From Flavobacterium sp. 90 (GTDB lineage Bacteria; Bacteroidota; Bacteroidia; Flavobacteriales; Flavobacteriaceae): a stretch of DNA of 64,000 bases. The stretch lies in NCBI RefSeq assembly GCF_004339525.1, contig NZ_SMGE01000001.1, positions 3,658,001 through 3,722,000 of the forward strand, in the 5' to 3' direction. A program made the translations under genes and the position numbers. The notes beneath the pieces are model-generated. The model had not been told where the DNA came from and did no database searches. It was given only the letters and a program-made list of their open reading frames with translations. Numbering within the stretch: the stretch's first letter is position 1; the number at the start of each line of letters is the position of its first letter. Below, piece by piece: positions 41,414 through 49,564 of the stretch.

Positions 41414-41827
41414 ATGAGCACAGCAACAAAACCAAAACATATTGGGCGAAATATTAGCCGAATCAGAGAACTTCGCGGAATGAAACAAGAAGCGCTTGCA
41501 CAAGCAATTGGTTCAAACCAACAAGCGATTTCCGGAATTGAATCTAGTGAGGAAATTGATGCTAAAAAACTGGAACAAATTGCAAAAGCACTTGGAGTTA
41601 CAGTAGAAGCAATTGAGAATTTTTCGGAAGAATCGGTTTTTAATTTCTTTAATAACTTTTACGATAATAGTGCAAGTAATGGTCAAGGTTCATCTGGACC
41701 TATTTTTACTTTCAATCCTCTAGATAAAGTAGTTGAACTTTATGAACGTTTGATTCAGGCTGAAAAAGAATTAGTTCAGGCAGAAAAAGAAAAGGTTGAA
41801 TATCTTGAAAAGCTTTTGAAAAAATAA
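41414..41827 (+). CDS. small XRE-family DNA-binding protein
   Basis: A 137-aa protein. The HTH (residues 10-70) reads RNISRIRELRGMKQEALAQA, 'GSNQQAISGIESSEEIDAKK' and LGVTVEAIENFSEES. The rest has a low-complexity FFNNFYDNSASNGQGSSGP linker and a C-terminal coiled coil (ERLIQAEKELVQAEKEKVEYLEKLL). A TATCTTTG -7 box ends only 4 bp before the ATG, so the mRNA may be nearly leaderless. The gene is bracketed by the 79-bp direct repeats and followed by a structured element. The target is unknown. Confidence 0.88.
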   Translation: MSTATKPKHIGRNISRIRELRGMKQEALAQAIGSNQQAISGIESSEEIDAKKLEQIAKALGVTVEAIENFSEESVFNFFNNFYDNSASNGQGSSGPIFTFNPLDKVVELYERLIQAEKELVQAEKEKVEYLEKLLKK

Positions 41828-41859
41828 AAATATTAAGGGGCTTTAAGATACCTGAGTTT

Positions 41860-41966
41860 GCGTTAGGGATAGGAGTGATATCTCCCGAATTAGAAAAACA
41901 AGGCTTTTTAGCCGTAGTTTTTGTTAATCGGGAATTTAGTGGATAGCCCGACCGAAGGGAACGCCC
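41860..41966 (+). ncRNA. GCGTT...AACGC structured element, intermediate copy
   Basis: The outer stem is GCGTT (41860-41864) with AACGC (41960-41964). 'AGGGATAG' follows it. A long hairpin then has CCCGAATTA pairing with TAATCGGG (one bulge), AAAAAC with GTTTTT, and GGCT with AGCC at the tip. GGATAGCCCGAC precedes the closing strand. It shares blocks and order with the copies at 16562 and 27399-27513. It lies just after the XRE gene. Confidence 0.55.
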
Positions 41967-41973
41967 AAAAAAT

Positions 41974-42052
41974 ACAAATCCGTTTACTCTTAGGAATAAA
42001 CGGATTTTTTAGTTTTCATCTTTGTCAAAGTTCAAAACTTTGACAAAGATTG
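41974..42052 (+). repeat. 79-bp direct-repeat cassette, copy 2
   Basis: Same length and layout as 41246-41324: a terminator-like hairpin from AAATCCGTTTA with TAAACGGATTT and a T run, then the TTTGTCAAAG...CTTTGACAAA palindrome. Differences are few (for example TTTTAAAC against TTCAAAAC in the loop). It lies between the structured element and the convergent TauE gene. Confidence 0.85.
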
Positions 42053-42077
42053 CTCTACAAGTAAAACTAAATTTGAA

Positions 42078-42863
42078 TTAAAATAAAACCTCTTTTGTAA
42101 TAATATAAAATCCCATTACGAGAACAAACCATCCAAAAATGGGTTTAAGTTTTGTGCCGTCTATTTTTTTAGAAAGCTGACTTCCAAGTAACATTCCCAG
42201 AAGTGCCATTGAGGAAACGCCTAATAAAAAAGTGTAATTTATGGGAGTTCCAATGTATAAATCGCCTCCAAAACCTATTGTGGAATTTATGGTAATAATC
42301 AATAATGATGTTCCTACGGCTTGTTTCATAGGTAAATTTGCAAAAAACAACAAAGCAGGAATTATTAGGAATCCACCGCCGGCACCAAGAAATCCGGTTA
42401 TGATTCCAACGATGAAACCTATTATACTTAATTGTGTGTAATTTGTTTCGGTTGCTTTTATTTCGGTTTTGTTTTTTCGAATCATCGAAATCGAAGCTGT
42501 AATCATTAATATCGAAAAGATTATCATGATCAGAAAATCTTTGGAAACAGAATATGACGCAATGCAAAATAGAGTAGAAGCGATTTGAGGAAATATTACT
42601 TCACGAATAATCAGAATCGAAACCACAGACGGAATCGCAAAATACAATGCCGATTTAAGTTTTAGATTTCCCATTTTGTAATGGTTGTAACTTCCAAATA
42701 AAGCGGTTAATCCAACAATAAATAAGGAATATGAAGTGGCTTGCTCCGGATTTACTTTGAACAAATACACCAAAATAGGAATTGTCAATATCGATCCGCC
42801 GCCACCAATTAAGCCCAGTGAAATCCCGATGATGATTGAAGCAAAATAACCTAAATATTCCAT
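42078..42863 (-). CDS. TauE/SafE (TSUP) family sulfite/sulfur exporter
   Basis: A 261-aa membrane protein from ATG 42863 (MEYLGYFASIIIGISLGLIG). It has eight or so hydrophobic segments. TSUP hallmarks are LGLIGGGGSILTIPILVYLF and, at mid-protein, FLGAGGGFLIIPALLFFANL, followed by KQAVGTSLLIITINSTIGF. Such exporters remove sulfite or related anions. Its promoter carries the same operator as the CstB-like gene, so it probably exports the products of persulfide oxidation. Confidence 0.92.
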   Translation of the reverse strand: MEYLGYFASIIIGISLGLIGGGGSILTIPILVYLFKVNPEQATSYSLFIVGLTALFGSYNHYKMGNLKLKSALYFAIPSVVSILIIREVIFPQIASTLFCIASYSVSKDFLIMIIFSILMITASISMIRKNKTEIKATETNYTQLSIIGFIVGIITGFLGAGGGFLIIPALLFFANLPMKQAVGTSLLIITINSTIGFGGDLYIGTPINYTFLLGVSSMALLGMLLGSQLSKKIDGTKLKPIFGWFVLVMGFYIITKEVLF

Positions 42864-42879
42864 TGCATTTGTTTTGATG

Positions 42880-42923
42880 CAAAGGTGGTTTGTAAAATAA
42901 AAACCCACAGTAACATTTATCAC
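42880..42923 (-). promoter_or_regulatory. TauE promoter with Crp-type operator
   Basis: On the minus strand GTGATAAATGTTAC (42923-42910) is followed after exactly 22 nt by CACCTTTG (42887-42880), a -7 box with one mismatch to TAnnTTTG. The dyad fits GTRAY-N4-RTYAC, like the CstB-like promoter. The regulator gene is next door at 43120-43746. Confidence 0.72.
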
Positions 42924-42955
42924 ACAAGGATGTTTTTGTTACGGATTTATATATT

Positions 42956-43110
42956 GCCCGCGGATTTGGCGGATTAAACGGGTTTTCGCAGGTTTTTTCT
43001 TTTTTCTATTGATGATTAAATTTATCAATTGGAAAGTTTACGGATTAAGAGTTTTACAGTGCAAAAAAAAAAATCAGTAAAATTCAGTTTAATCCGCCAA
43101 ATCCGTGGGC
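42956..43110. repeat. 20-bp inverted repeat between the TauE and Crp-type genes
   Basis: GCCCGCGGATTTGGCGGATT (42956-42975) and AATCCGCCAAATCCGTGGGC (43091-43110) are complementary with one mismatch. It is a dispersed-repeat type distinct from the ACGAATT family. Confidence 0.75.
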
Positions 43111-43119
43111 AAAAAAAAC

Positions 43120-43746
43120 TTATTTTAAAAGTTCTATTTGGTTTCGGTTTAGTTTGACCAAACCTCTTTGTTCCATTTTTTTGAGTAATCTCGAAACGAC
43201 TTCTCTTGAAGTATTTAATTCTGAAGCAATTTCCTGATGTGATAAATTTACTTCAGAACAACCACAAGCGTCGGAATGTCTTTTGAGATAAAATTCTAAA
43301 CGTTCATCCATAGAACGGAAAGCGATATTGTCGACAACTTCTAAGACTTCTTCAAATCGATTTCTGTAGGTTTCGATTACGAATTCGTACCAGGATCTGT
43401 GTTCCATCATCCATTTATCCATCATTTGCAACGGAATCATCATTACCGAAACATCTTCGACAACTTTTGCCATAATCTGACTTTTCTCGCTTTTAGTGGC
43501 ACAAATCATCGAAATGGCGCAAGCCTGACCTGGTTGTAAATAATACATTAGAAATTCGCCGCCATCTTCGCCTTCGCGATAGATTTTGATTTTTCCTTTG
43601 GTGATCAAAACTGTATTCTTAATATATTGTCCGGTTCGCATTAAAATGGTTCCGGCTTCGTAATGCTGTAAACTTCCGTTTTCTTCGATTGTCGAAATAA
43701 GTTCGTTGGAGAAATTTGGGAATATATTTTTTAATGAATTTTGCAT
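43120..43746 (-). CDS. Crp/Fnr-family regulator, probable sulfur regulon activator
   Basis: A 208-aa regulator. The cNMP-type barrel includes HYEAGTILMRTGQYIKNTVLI, 'GGEFLMYYLQPGQACAISM' and the Cys of MICATKSEK. A long dimer helix is followed by an HTH with 'VNLSHQEIASELNTSREVVS' and RLLKKMEQRGLVKLNRNQIEL. CGC (in SDACGCSEVNL) and two further Cys in the barrel are candidate persulfide or redox sensors. It lies between TauE and a rhodanese gene and is the natural candidate to bind GTRAY-N4-RTYAC. Confidence 0.9.
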   Translation of the reverse strand: MQNSLKNIFPNFSNELISTIEENGSLQHYEAGTILMRTGQYIKNTVLITKGKIKIYREGEDGGEFLMYYLQPGQACAISMICATKSEKSQIMAKVVEDVSVMMIPLQMMDKWMMEHRSWYEFVIETYRNRFEEVLEVVDNIAFRSMDERLEFYLKRHSDACGCSEVNLSHQEIASELNTSREVVSRLLKKMEQRGLVKLNRNQIELLK

Positions 43747-43820
43747 TGGTTAAGTGTTGAAATTATTGGGCCACGGATTTTACGGATTGAACTGGTTTGC
43801 ACAGATTTATTTATTTTTTT

Positions 43821-43881
43821 GCCACGAATTTCACGAATCAACACGAATTAATTAGTGAAAATTTGTGCAATTTGTGGCGAA
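43821..43881. repeat. ACGAATT-type inverted repeat
   Basis: 'gccacgaatttcacgaatca' at one end and 'aaaatttgtgcaatttgtgg' at the other form an imperfect hairpin. It begins a 719-bp gene-free region (43747-44465) made mostly of this repeat family. Confidence 0.7.
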
Positions 43882-43884
43882 CAA

Positions 43885-44180
43885 TTTTAATCCTTTAATC
43901 TGTGGCAAAAAACTATTTTTATCCACTAATTTTGGGAATCAGCAATTATTAATTCGTGCTAATTCGTGCAATTCGTGGCGAACCTTTTTAATTATTTTAA
44001 TCCTTTAATCTGTGGCAAAAAACTATTTTTATCCACTAATTTTGGGAATCAGCAATTATTAATTCGTGCTAATTCGTGCAATTCGTGGCGAACCTTTTTA
44101 ATCATTTTAATCCTTTAATCTGTGGCAAAAAATAAATTTTAGTATAGTAAATTAGTGAAAATTAGCGAAATTAGTGGCAA
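43885..44180. repeat. 110-bp tandem duplication of an ACGAATT-type repeat unit
   Basis: Copy 1 (43885-43994) and copy 2 (43995-44104) differ at about one position, and a partial third copy starts at 44105. Each unit contains 'tttaatctgtggcaaaaaac', 'ccactaattttgggaatcag' and 'aattcgtgctaattcgtgca'. The remaining 44181-44465 stretch is AT-rich, with no recognisable promoter motif. Confidence 0.88.
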
Positions 44181-44465
44181 ACATTTTTTATCAAATTAAA
44201 GTTAAAAACTATAATTTTTTACAAAGATAGCAGATTGGAATGGTTTAAATTATCAGAAAACTATATTTAAGATGTAAAAAGGAAAATGAAAAAATCCTAT
44301 TTTCGATCGAGTTTATAGACTATATTTTTAAAAATAGTAAGTAAATTTGTCTTTCACTGATTATAATCCTTTCTCTAAAACGTTTTCTGAGAATAATAAT
44401 CGAAATCGCATTTGGCACGTTTTTAATTAATAGAAACGTCGTAATTTTACAAAAACACATTTATT

Positions 44466-44777
44466 ATGAATTTATCACAAGAAGATTGGGTTAATCAGCT
44501 AGCTGCTGACGAGAATGCAGTTATACTTGACGTAAGAACTGAAGACGAATTTAATGACGGCTATATCGAAAATGCCGTAAATATCGACATTAATAAAGGA
44601 CAAGGTTTTATTTATGAAATCGAAGAATTAGATAAAAACAAAAACTATTATGTGTATTGTCGTTCTGGTGCCAGAAGTGCTAAAGCATGTCAGATAATGA
44701 ATGAGTTAGGTATAAATAATGCCTACAATTTGCTTGGTGGAATCCTGGACTGGGAAGGGGAAACAGTGAATCCATAA
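44466..44777 (+). CDS. single-domain rhodanese
   Basis: A 103-aa protein. It has a rhodanese fold with VILDVRTEDEFNDGYIENAVNID and the active loop YVYCRSGARSAKACQIM, where Cys is the catalytic persulfide carrier. It ends LLGGILDWEGETV. There is no signal peptide, so it is cytoplasmic. It lies next to the Crp-type regulator and TauE, in divergent orientation, and fits a sulfane-sulfur handling locus. Confidence 0.93.
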   Translation: MNLSQEDWVNQLAADENAVILDVRTEDEFNDGYIENAVNIDINKGQGFIYEIEELDKNKNYYVYCRSGARSAKACQIMNELGINNAYNLLGGILDWEGETVNP

Positions 44778-44784
44778 AAGATAG

Positions 44785-44812
44785 AAAAAGAGGCGCGAAA
44801 AGCCTCTTTTTT
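44785..44812 (+). terminator. terminator of the rhodanese gene
   Basis: AAAAAGAGGC (44785-44794) pairs with GCCTCTTTTTT (44802-44812), giving a stem with a T run 7 bp after the stop. Confidence 0.88.
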
Positions 44813-44854
44813 CGTTTAAAATGCTATTAATAACCAAACATAAATTACCAAATT

Positions 44855-46435
44855 ATGAGTTTAATACCAGAAGAATATCAAATTAAAACTCTTATAAATC
44901 AAGATACTTATCTTGTAAACGGAGAACTAAAACAATGGACAGGGCAAACTACACCTGTTTTTTCTACAATTTCATCTACAGAAAAATATACACCAACATT
45001 ATTAGGATCGATTCCGTTTATGGCAGAGAAAGAAGCTGCCGAAGTTGTTGAAGCTGCAAATGCTGCTTATAATAAAGGACAAGGTTTATGGCCAACTATG
45101 AAAGTGGTTGATCGTATTAAATGCATGGAGAACTTCGTAAAACAAATGAAGGAAACGCGTCAGGAAGTTGTGAAGCTCCTAATGTGGGAAATTGGAAAAA
45201 ATCTTGGTGATTCTGAAAAAGAGTTTGACAGAACTGTTGAATATATTTACGATACGATCGCCAGCTATAAAGAATTAAACGGACGTAGTGCGCATTTTGA
45301 AAAAGTACAAGGTGTAAACGCTATGATTCGTCGTGGACCTCTTGGAGTTGTATTGTGTCTTGGACCTTACAATTATCCGCTTAATGAAACTTTTTCTTTG
45401 TTGATTCCGGCTTTGATTATGGGAAATACTGTAATCTTTAAACCTGCAAAACATGGCGTTTTATGTATTTCGCCATTGTTGGAAGCGTTTAGAAGCAGTT
45501 TTCCAAAAGGTGTTATTAATATTGTTTATGGTAGAGGTCGTGAAGTGGCTTCTCCAATCATGAAATCTGGAAAAATTGATGTTTTGGCATTAATCGGAAA
45601 CAGTAAATCTGCGATTGCATTGCAAGATCAACATCCAAATAAAAACAGATTGCGTTTGATTCTAGGTTTAGAAGCAAAAAATCCAGCGATTATTTTACCT
45701 GATGCCGATTTAGATTTGGCAATTCAGGAATGTATTGCAGGAACTTTATCATTCAACGGACAACGTTGTACGGCTTTAAAAGTACTTTATGTTCATGAAT
45801 CTATTGCAGAAGAATTTAACAAACGTTTCTCTGAAAAAGTAGATGCATTGGTATTTGGAAATCCTTGGGAAAAAGGAGCTTCGTTAACACCACTTCCAGA
45901 GACTGAAAAACCAGCTTATATTCAGGGATTAATTGATGATGCAACACATAAAGGTGCAAAAATATTGAACGAAAAAGGAGGAAAACATACCGATAATTAT
46001 ATTTTTCCAGCGGTTCTTTATCCTGTAAATAAACAAATGCGTGTGTATCACGAAGAACAATTTGGACCAGTTGTGCCAATTATTTCTTTCAAAGATATTA
46101 GCGAACCTCTTGAAGATATGGCCGAATCAAACTACGGACAACAAGTAAGTTTATTCGGGAAAGATATTAAAACTTTGGCACCGCTTATCGATGCTTTAGT
46201 AAACTTAGTTTGTAGAGTAAACCTCAACAGTTCTTGTCAGAGAGGTCCTGATGCATTCCCTTTTACTGGTCGTAAAGATTCTGCTGTAGGAACTTTGAGT
46301 ATTCCTGATGCTTTGCGCTCATTTTCAATTCGTACGTTCGTGGCTTCAAAAGATATCGCTTATAATAATGAAATTCTGCAAGAGCTATTAAATAGCAAAG
46401 AATCGAATTTTATAAATACCGATTATATTTTGTAA
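44855..46435 (+). CDS. gapN: NADP-dependent glyceraldehyde-3-phosphate dehydrogenase (non-phosphorylating)
   Basis: A 526-aa aldehyde dehydrogenase superfamily member. It has [28 protein letters not shown], the catalytic Glu in [19 protein letters not shown] and the catalytic Cys in [18 protein letters not shown]. Other features are [13 protein letters not shown] and [17 protein letters not shown]. The NETFSLL and NSSCQRGPD stretches are characteristic of the GapN clade. It oxidises GAP to 3-phosphoglycerate with NADPH formation. It is monocistronic. Confidence 0.9.
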   Translation: MSLIPEEYQIKTLINQDTYLVNGELKQWTGQTTPVFSTISSTEKYTPTLLGSIPFMAEKEAAEVVEAANAAYNKGQGLWPTMKVVDRIKCMENFVKQMKETRQEVVKLLMWEIGKNLGDSEKEFDRTVEYIYDTIASYKELNGRSAHFEKVQGVNAMIRRGPLGVVLCLGPYNYPLNETFSLLIPALIMGNTVIFKPAKHGVLCISPLLEAFRSSFPKGVINIVYGRGREVASPIMKSGKIDVLALIGNSKSAIALQDQHPNKNRLRLILGLEAKNPAIILPDADLDLAIQECIAGTLSFNGQRCTALKVLYVHESIAEEFNKRFSEKVDALVFGNPWEKGASLTPLPETEKPAYIQGLIDDATHKGAKILNEKGGKHTDNYIFPAVLYPVNKQMRVYHEEQFGPVVPIISFKDISEPLEDMAESNYGQQVSLFGKDIKTLAPLIDALVNLVCRVNLNSSCQRGPDAFPFTGRKDSAVGTLSIPDALRSFSIRTFVASKDIAYNNEILQELLNSKESNFINTDYIL

Positions 46436-46463
46436 TTCCGAGGTTATATATTAATTGTAGACG

Positions 46464-46495
46464 CCGTCTTTTTCTTTTTGAATTAGACGGTTTTT
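46464..46495 (+). terminator. gapN terminator
   Basis: CCGTCT (46464-46469) pairs with AGACGG (46485-46490), followed by T5. A long U/A-rich loop makes it weaker than the others. Confidence 0.6.
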
Positions 46496-46577
46496 ATTTT
46501 CTAAATAATATTAGGTGTATTTTCTTTCAAAATAAATATATTGTATTACTTTTACTACATTTTTAATTTAAAAAAAA

Positions 46578-47201
46578 ATGAAGTCTAAAATGAAACAATC
46601 TATAATTGCATTTCTTCTCTTATTTGCATTAAACTCGTGGTCTCAAAACGATAAAAAATTATGGCTTCAGGAAAATAAGTATAATTTAGGATTATCTTAC
46701 TTTCAGAAAAAACAATTTAATAAAGCTATTGAGCCTCTTTTATTTGCCTATAAAATCAATCCCGAATCGGAAATTGGCAAAGAATCAAAAATTAAAATTG
46801 ATTTACTCAAACCAATTCTTAGAAATAATTTCATGAATAAGATAATTGGAACTTGGAATTTAAGTGGTAGTGAACCAACGTGGGTATACAAAGATTTAAA
46901 AAACATTAGGCTTAATGATACCTTGATGGTTGTTACAAGTCAAGAAATTGCTTTTTACGTAAAAAATATAAAAACAAAAGAAACCAGACTGATTAGAACA
47001 GATAAAATGGAATTTTATGACGTTCTTGAAAATAATAATTCAGTTACAGAAATTGTAAATTCAGATAACGAATTATGGGCTTTTATCGTAGACGAATCTC
47101 TAAATGGTCTTCATTTAATTCATAGTGGTGATGTGACTTCTTCAGGAAAAAAAGCGATCGATTTAGATAATAAAGAAGCGTATTATAGTAGAGTTAAATA
47201 A
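46578..47201 (+). CDS. secreted protein with TPR-like start and lipocalin-like C-terminus (paralog A)
   Basis: A 207-aa protein with a signal peptide ending SWSQ at about residue 22. The N-terminal half has a TPR-like unit (KYNLGLSYFQKKQFNKAIEPLLFAYKI). The second half has IIGTWNLSGSEPTWVY and beta strands reminiscent of small lipocalin-like domains. It is clearly related to 51410-52036 (same layout; KYNLGLSYFQKKQFNKAI against RYELAVSYFKKADFSKAI; GTWNLSGSEP against GTWKKVGDKP). The function is unknown. Confidence 0.72.
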   Translation: MKSKMKQSIIAFLLLFALNSWSQNDKKLWLQENKYNLGLSYFQKKQFNKAIEPLLFAYKINPESEIGKESKIKIDLLKPILRNNFMNKIIGTWNLSGSEPTWVYKDLKNIRLNDTLMVVTSQEIAFYVKNIKTKETRLIRTDKMEFYDVLENNNSVTEIVNSDNELWAFIVDESLNGLHLIHSGDVTSSGKKAIDLDNKEAYYSRVK

Positions 47202-47234
47202 AATGAGATTCCTATTGCTGGTTTTTATATTTAC

Positions 47235-47272
47235 AAACATCTTTTTCTTTTTAAGAATTAGATGTTTTTTTT
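47235..47272 (+). terminator. terminator after paralog A
   Basis: AAACATCT (47235-47242) pairs with AGATGTTT (47260-47267), with a nested TTCTT/AAGAA pairing and a T run. Confidence 0.7.
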
Positions 47273-47373
47273 ATTTAAAAATGATATAATTTTATACAGA
47301 ATTGTAACATTCATTGAGAAAACTTATCTAATATGATAATCAGTATTAAACAATCAAAATTTTGAAACCACTT

Positions 47374-49245
47374 ATGGAAAAAAAAACATTCCAATTTGTA
47401 TTTATTACATTGTTGTTTTTGGCGCAAAATGGCTTTGCACAGGAGCTTTATATGCCTAGAAATATAAAAGAAGCTTACGCAAAAGGTACACGTTCAAAGG
47501 ACGGAAAACCAGGAAAAAACTATTGGCAGAATCATGGAAAATATACAATGGACATTTCTGTAGATCCAAAAACTAAGCTTGTTAGCGGAACAGAAACTAT
47601 CGTTTATGAAAATAATAGTAATGATACGCTAAGAAATCTGGCTGTTAGATTTGTAAATAATCTTCACAAACCTTCTTCGCCAAGAAGCGGAAGTGTAAAT
47701 GATGATTTTTTAAGTAACGGATTAACGATTACGTCTTTTAAAATTGAAGGTGATGTTTATAAAGAAGATGCCAGAAGCTGGGGAACAGTTGGAAATGTAA
47801 AAATGAACAAACCAATTTTGCCTCATTCTAAAGCTACAATTTCTATTGATTGGAATTATCCATTATCAAAAGAGAGTGGGAGAGAAGGACAAATCGATGA
47901 AACTACTTTTTTTGTAGCGTATAGTTATCCACGTGTTTCTGTTTTTGATGATTATAATATGTGGGACAGATTGCCGCATACAGATCGTCAGGAGTTTTAT
48001 AATGATTTTAATGATTATAGCTTTACTGTAAAAGCGCCGAAAAACTACGTGGTTTATGCAACCGGAGATTTATTAAATCCTGATGAGGTTTTGCAGCCTG
48101 AATTTTCAGCTCGTTTGAAAAAATCATATGTTACAGATGAAATTATGCATATCGCAAACGAAGCGGAGTTAAAAAGTGGAGTTGTAACCAAACAAAATGA
48201 TTGGAATGTTTGGAAGTTTGAAGCCAAAAATATCTCAGATGTTTGTTTTGGATTAAGTGATCATTATTTATGGGATGCGAGCAGTGTTTTGGTAGATAAA
48301 AAGACAAATCGTCGTGCAAGTGTTCAGGCAGCTTATGATGTAAAAGGAACTGATTTTGTAAACTCGATAAAAAACAATCAATTTGCTTTAGATTTCTTTT
48401 CGAATAGCTGGCCGGGAGTTCCGTATCCGTTTTCTAAAATGACTGCTTTTCAGGGTTTTGCAGATATGGAGTATCCAATGATGTGTAACGATTCACAAAT
48501 AGGAGACCCTGTTTTTTCACAATTAGTTCAGGATCACGAAGTGGCACATACCTATTTTCCATTTTATATGGGAATCAACGAAACTCGTTATGCCTTTATG
48601 GATGAAGGCTGGGCAACTACTTTTGAGTATTTAATAGGTATTGCTGAACATGGTAAAGCAGCTGCGGATAAATTCTATCAGGATTTTAGAATAAAAGATT
48701 ATATAAGTGATGTTTCTACAGAAGAAGATCAGCCAATAATCACAATGTCTACACAAGTTTCTGGCGCAGGTTATGGAAATAATTCATACGGAAAAGCGTC
48801 TCTTTCTTACCTGGCTTTAAAAGATATGCTTGGAGATGATTTGTTCAAAAAATCATTACACGCTTACATGGACAATTGGAATGGAAAACACCCAATTCCG
48901 TGGGATTATTTTAATTCGATGAATACAGCTTCAGGAAGAAACCTGAATTGGTTCTTTAACAACTGGTTTTTTACCAATAACTATATTGATCTTTCGGTAC
49001 GAAATGTAAATCAAAATGTTGTTACTGTTGCAAATGAAGGAGGTTTTGTGATTCCGTTTGACGTGGTTGTTACTTATCAGGATAATACGAAAGAAACGAT
49101 ACATCAAACGCCGGCAGTGTGGGAAACAAATCAGAAATTGGCAAAAGTTATTTTGAAAAACAAAAAAACAATCAAGCAAGTTATTTTAGATGGAGGTATT
49201 TTTATGGATGCCACGCCTTCAAATAATACTTGGTCTGCTAATTAG
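47374..49245 (+). CDS. M1-family zinc aminopeptidase, secreted
   Basis: A 623-aa protein from ATG 47374; an upstream TTG at 47362 would add only four residues. The signal peptide ends NGFAQ. The zinc site is DHEVAHTYFPFYMG (HEXXH) with the second-ligand Glu 18 residues later in YAFMDEGWATTFEYL. The substrate-binding motif reads FADMEYPMM where classic M1 enzymes have GAMEN. A C-terminal beta domain with EEGGFVIPF-like strands follows. It trims peptides in the periplasm or outside. The stretch 'YSYPRVSVFDDYNMWDRL' is typical of the Bacteroidota subgroup. Confidence 0.92.
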   Translation: MEKKTFQFVFITLLFLAQNGFAQELYMPRNIKEAYAKGTRSKDGKPGKNYWQNHGKYTMDISVDPKTKLVSGTETIVYENNSNDTLRNLAVRFVNNLHKPSSPRSGSVNDDFLSNGLTITSFKIEGDVYKEDARSWGTVGNVKMNKPILPHSKATISIDWNYPLSKESGREGQIDETTFFVAYSYPRVSVFDDYNMWDRLPHTDRQEFYNDFNDYSFTVKAPKNYVVYATGDLLNPDEVLQPEFSARLKKSYVTDEIMHIANEAELKSGVVTKQNDWNVWKFEAKNISDVCFGLSDHYLWDASSVLVDKKTNRRASVQAAYDVKGTDFVNSIKNNQFALDFFSNSWPGVPYPFSKMTAFQGFADMEYPMMCNDSQIGDPVFSQLVQDHEVAHTYFPFYMGINETRYAFMDEGWATTFEYLIGIAEHGKAAADKFYQDFRIKDYISDVSTEEDQPIITMSTQVSGAGYGNNSYGKASLSYLALKDMLGDDLFKKSLHAYMDNWNGKHPIPWDYFNSMNTASGRNLNWFFNNWFFTNNYIDLSVRNVNQNVVTVANEGGFVIPFDVVVTYQDNTKETIHQTPAVWETNQKLAKVILKNKKTIKQVILDGGIFMDATPSNNTWSAN

Positions 49246-49262
49246 AAAAGACATAAAAAAAG

Positions 49263-49293
49263 GCGCCTTTTTCAATAGAAAAGGCGCTTTTTT
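49263..49293 (+). terminator. terminator of the M1 peptidase gene
   Basis: GCGCCTTTTTC pairs with GAAAAGGCGC (one-base bulge) around the loop AATA, followed by T6. It lies 18 bp after the stop. Confidence 0.85.
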
Positions 49294-49352
49294 GTTTGGG
49301 ACAAATTGATTATTAAGTTTTGAGATTTATTGATATCAATTGAAGATTGAAT

Positions 49353-49507
49353 TGTGCCTTTAGGCACTAAATATTGGTAGAAAACATTAATTGGAGCAAA
49401 TCTAGCGTGCCGTAGGTACGCAATAACGGTCGTTTTGTTGCGTACCTGCGGCACGCTAACAAATTTTAAATTTAAATAACTACCAATATTTAGTGCCTAA
49501 AGGCACA
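49353..49507. repeat. nested double palindrome
   Basis: Outer arms of 28 nt match perfectly (TGTGCCTTTAGGCACTAAAT... at 49353-49380 and its complement at 49480-49507). Inner 21-nt arms (TAGCGTGCCGTAGGTACGCA... at 49403-49423 and its complement at 49438-49458) have one mismatch. The outer arm contains its own hairpin, GTGCCTTTAGGCAC. It fills the 319-bp gap before the esterase gene. Confidence 0.88.
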
Positions 49508-49564
49508 TTTCATTTCTTGATTTGTAATTATTAACTAATCGATAATAAATTAAAATATATATGT

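Noticed and set aside
42169..42567. 132-aa ORF within the TauE gene
   Set aside because: Out-of-frame shadow of the intact TSUP exporter, with His/Arg/Asn-rich nonsense composition.
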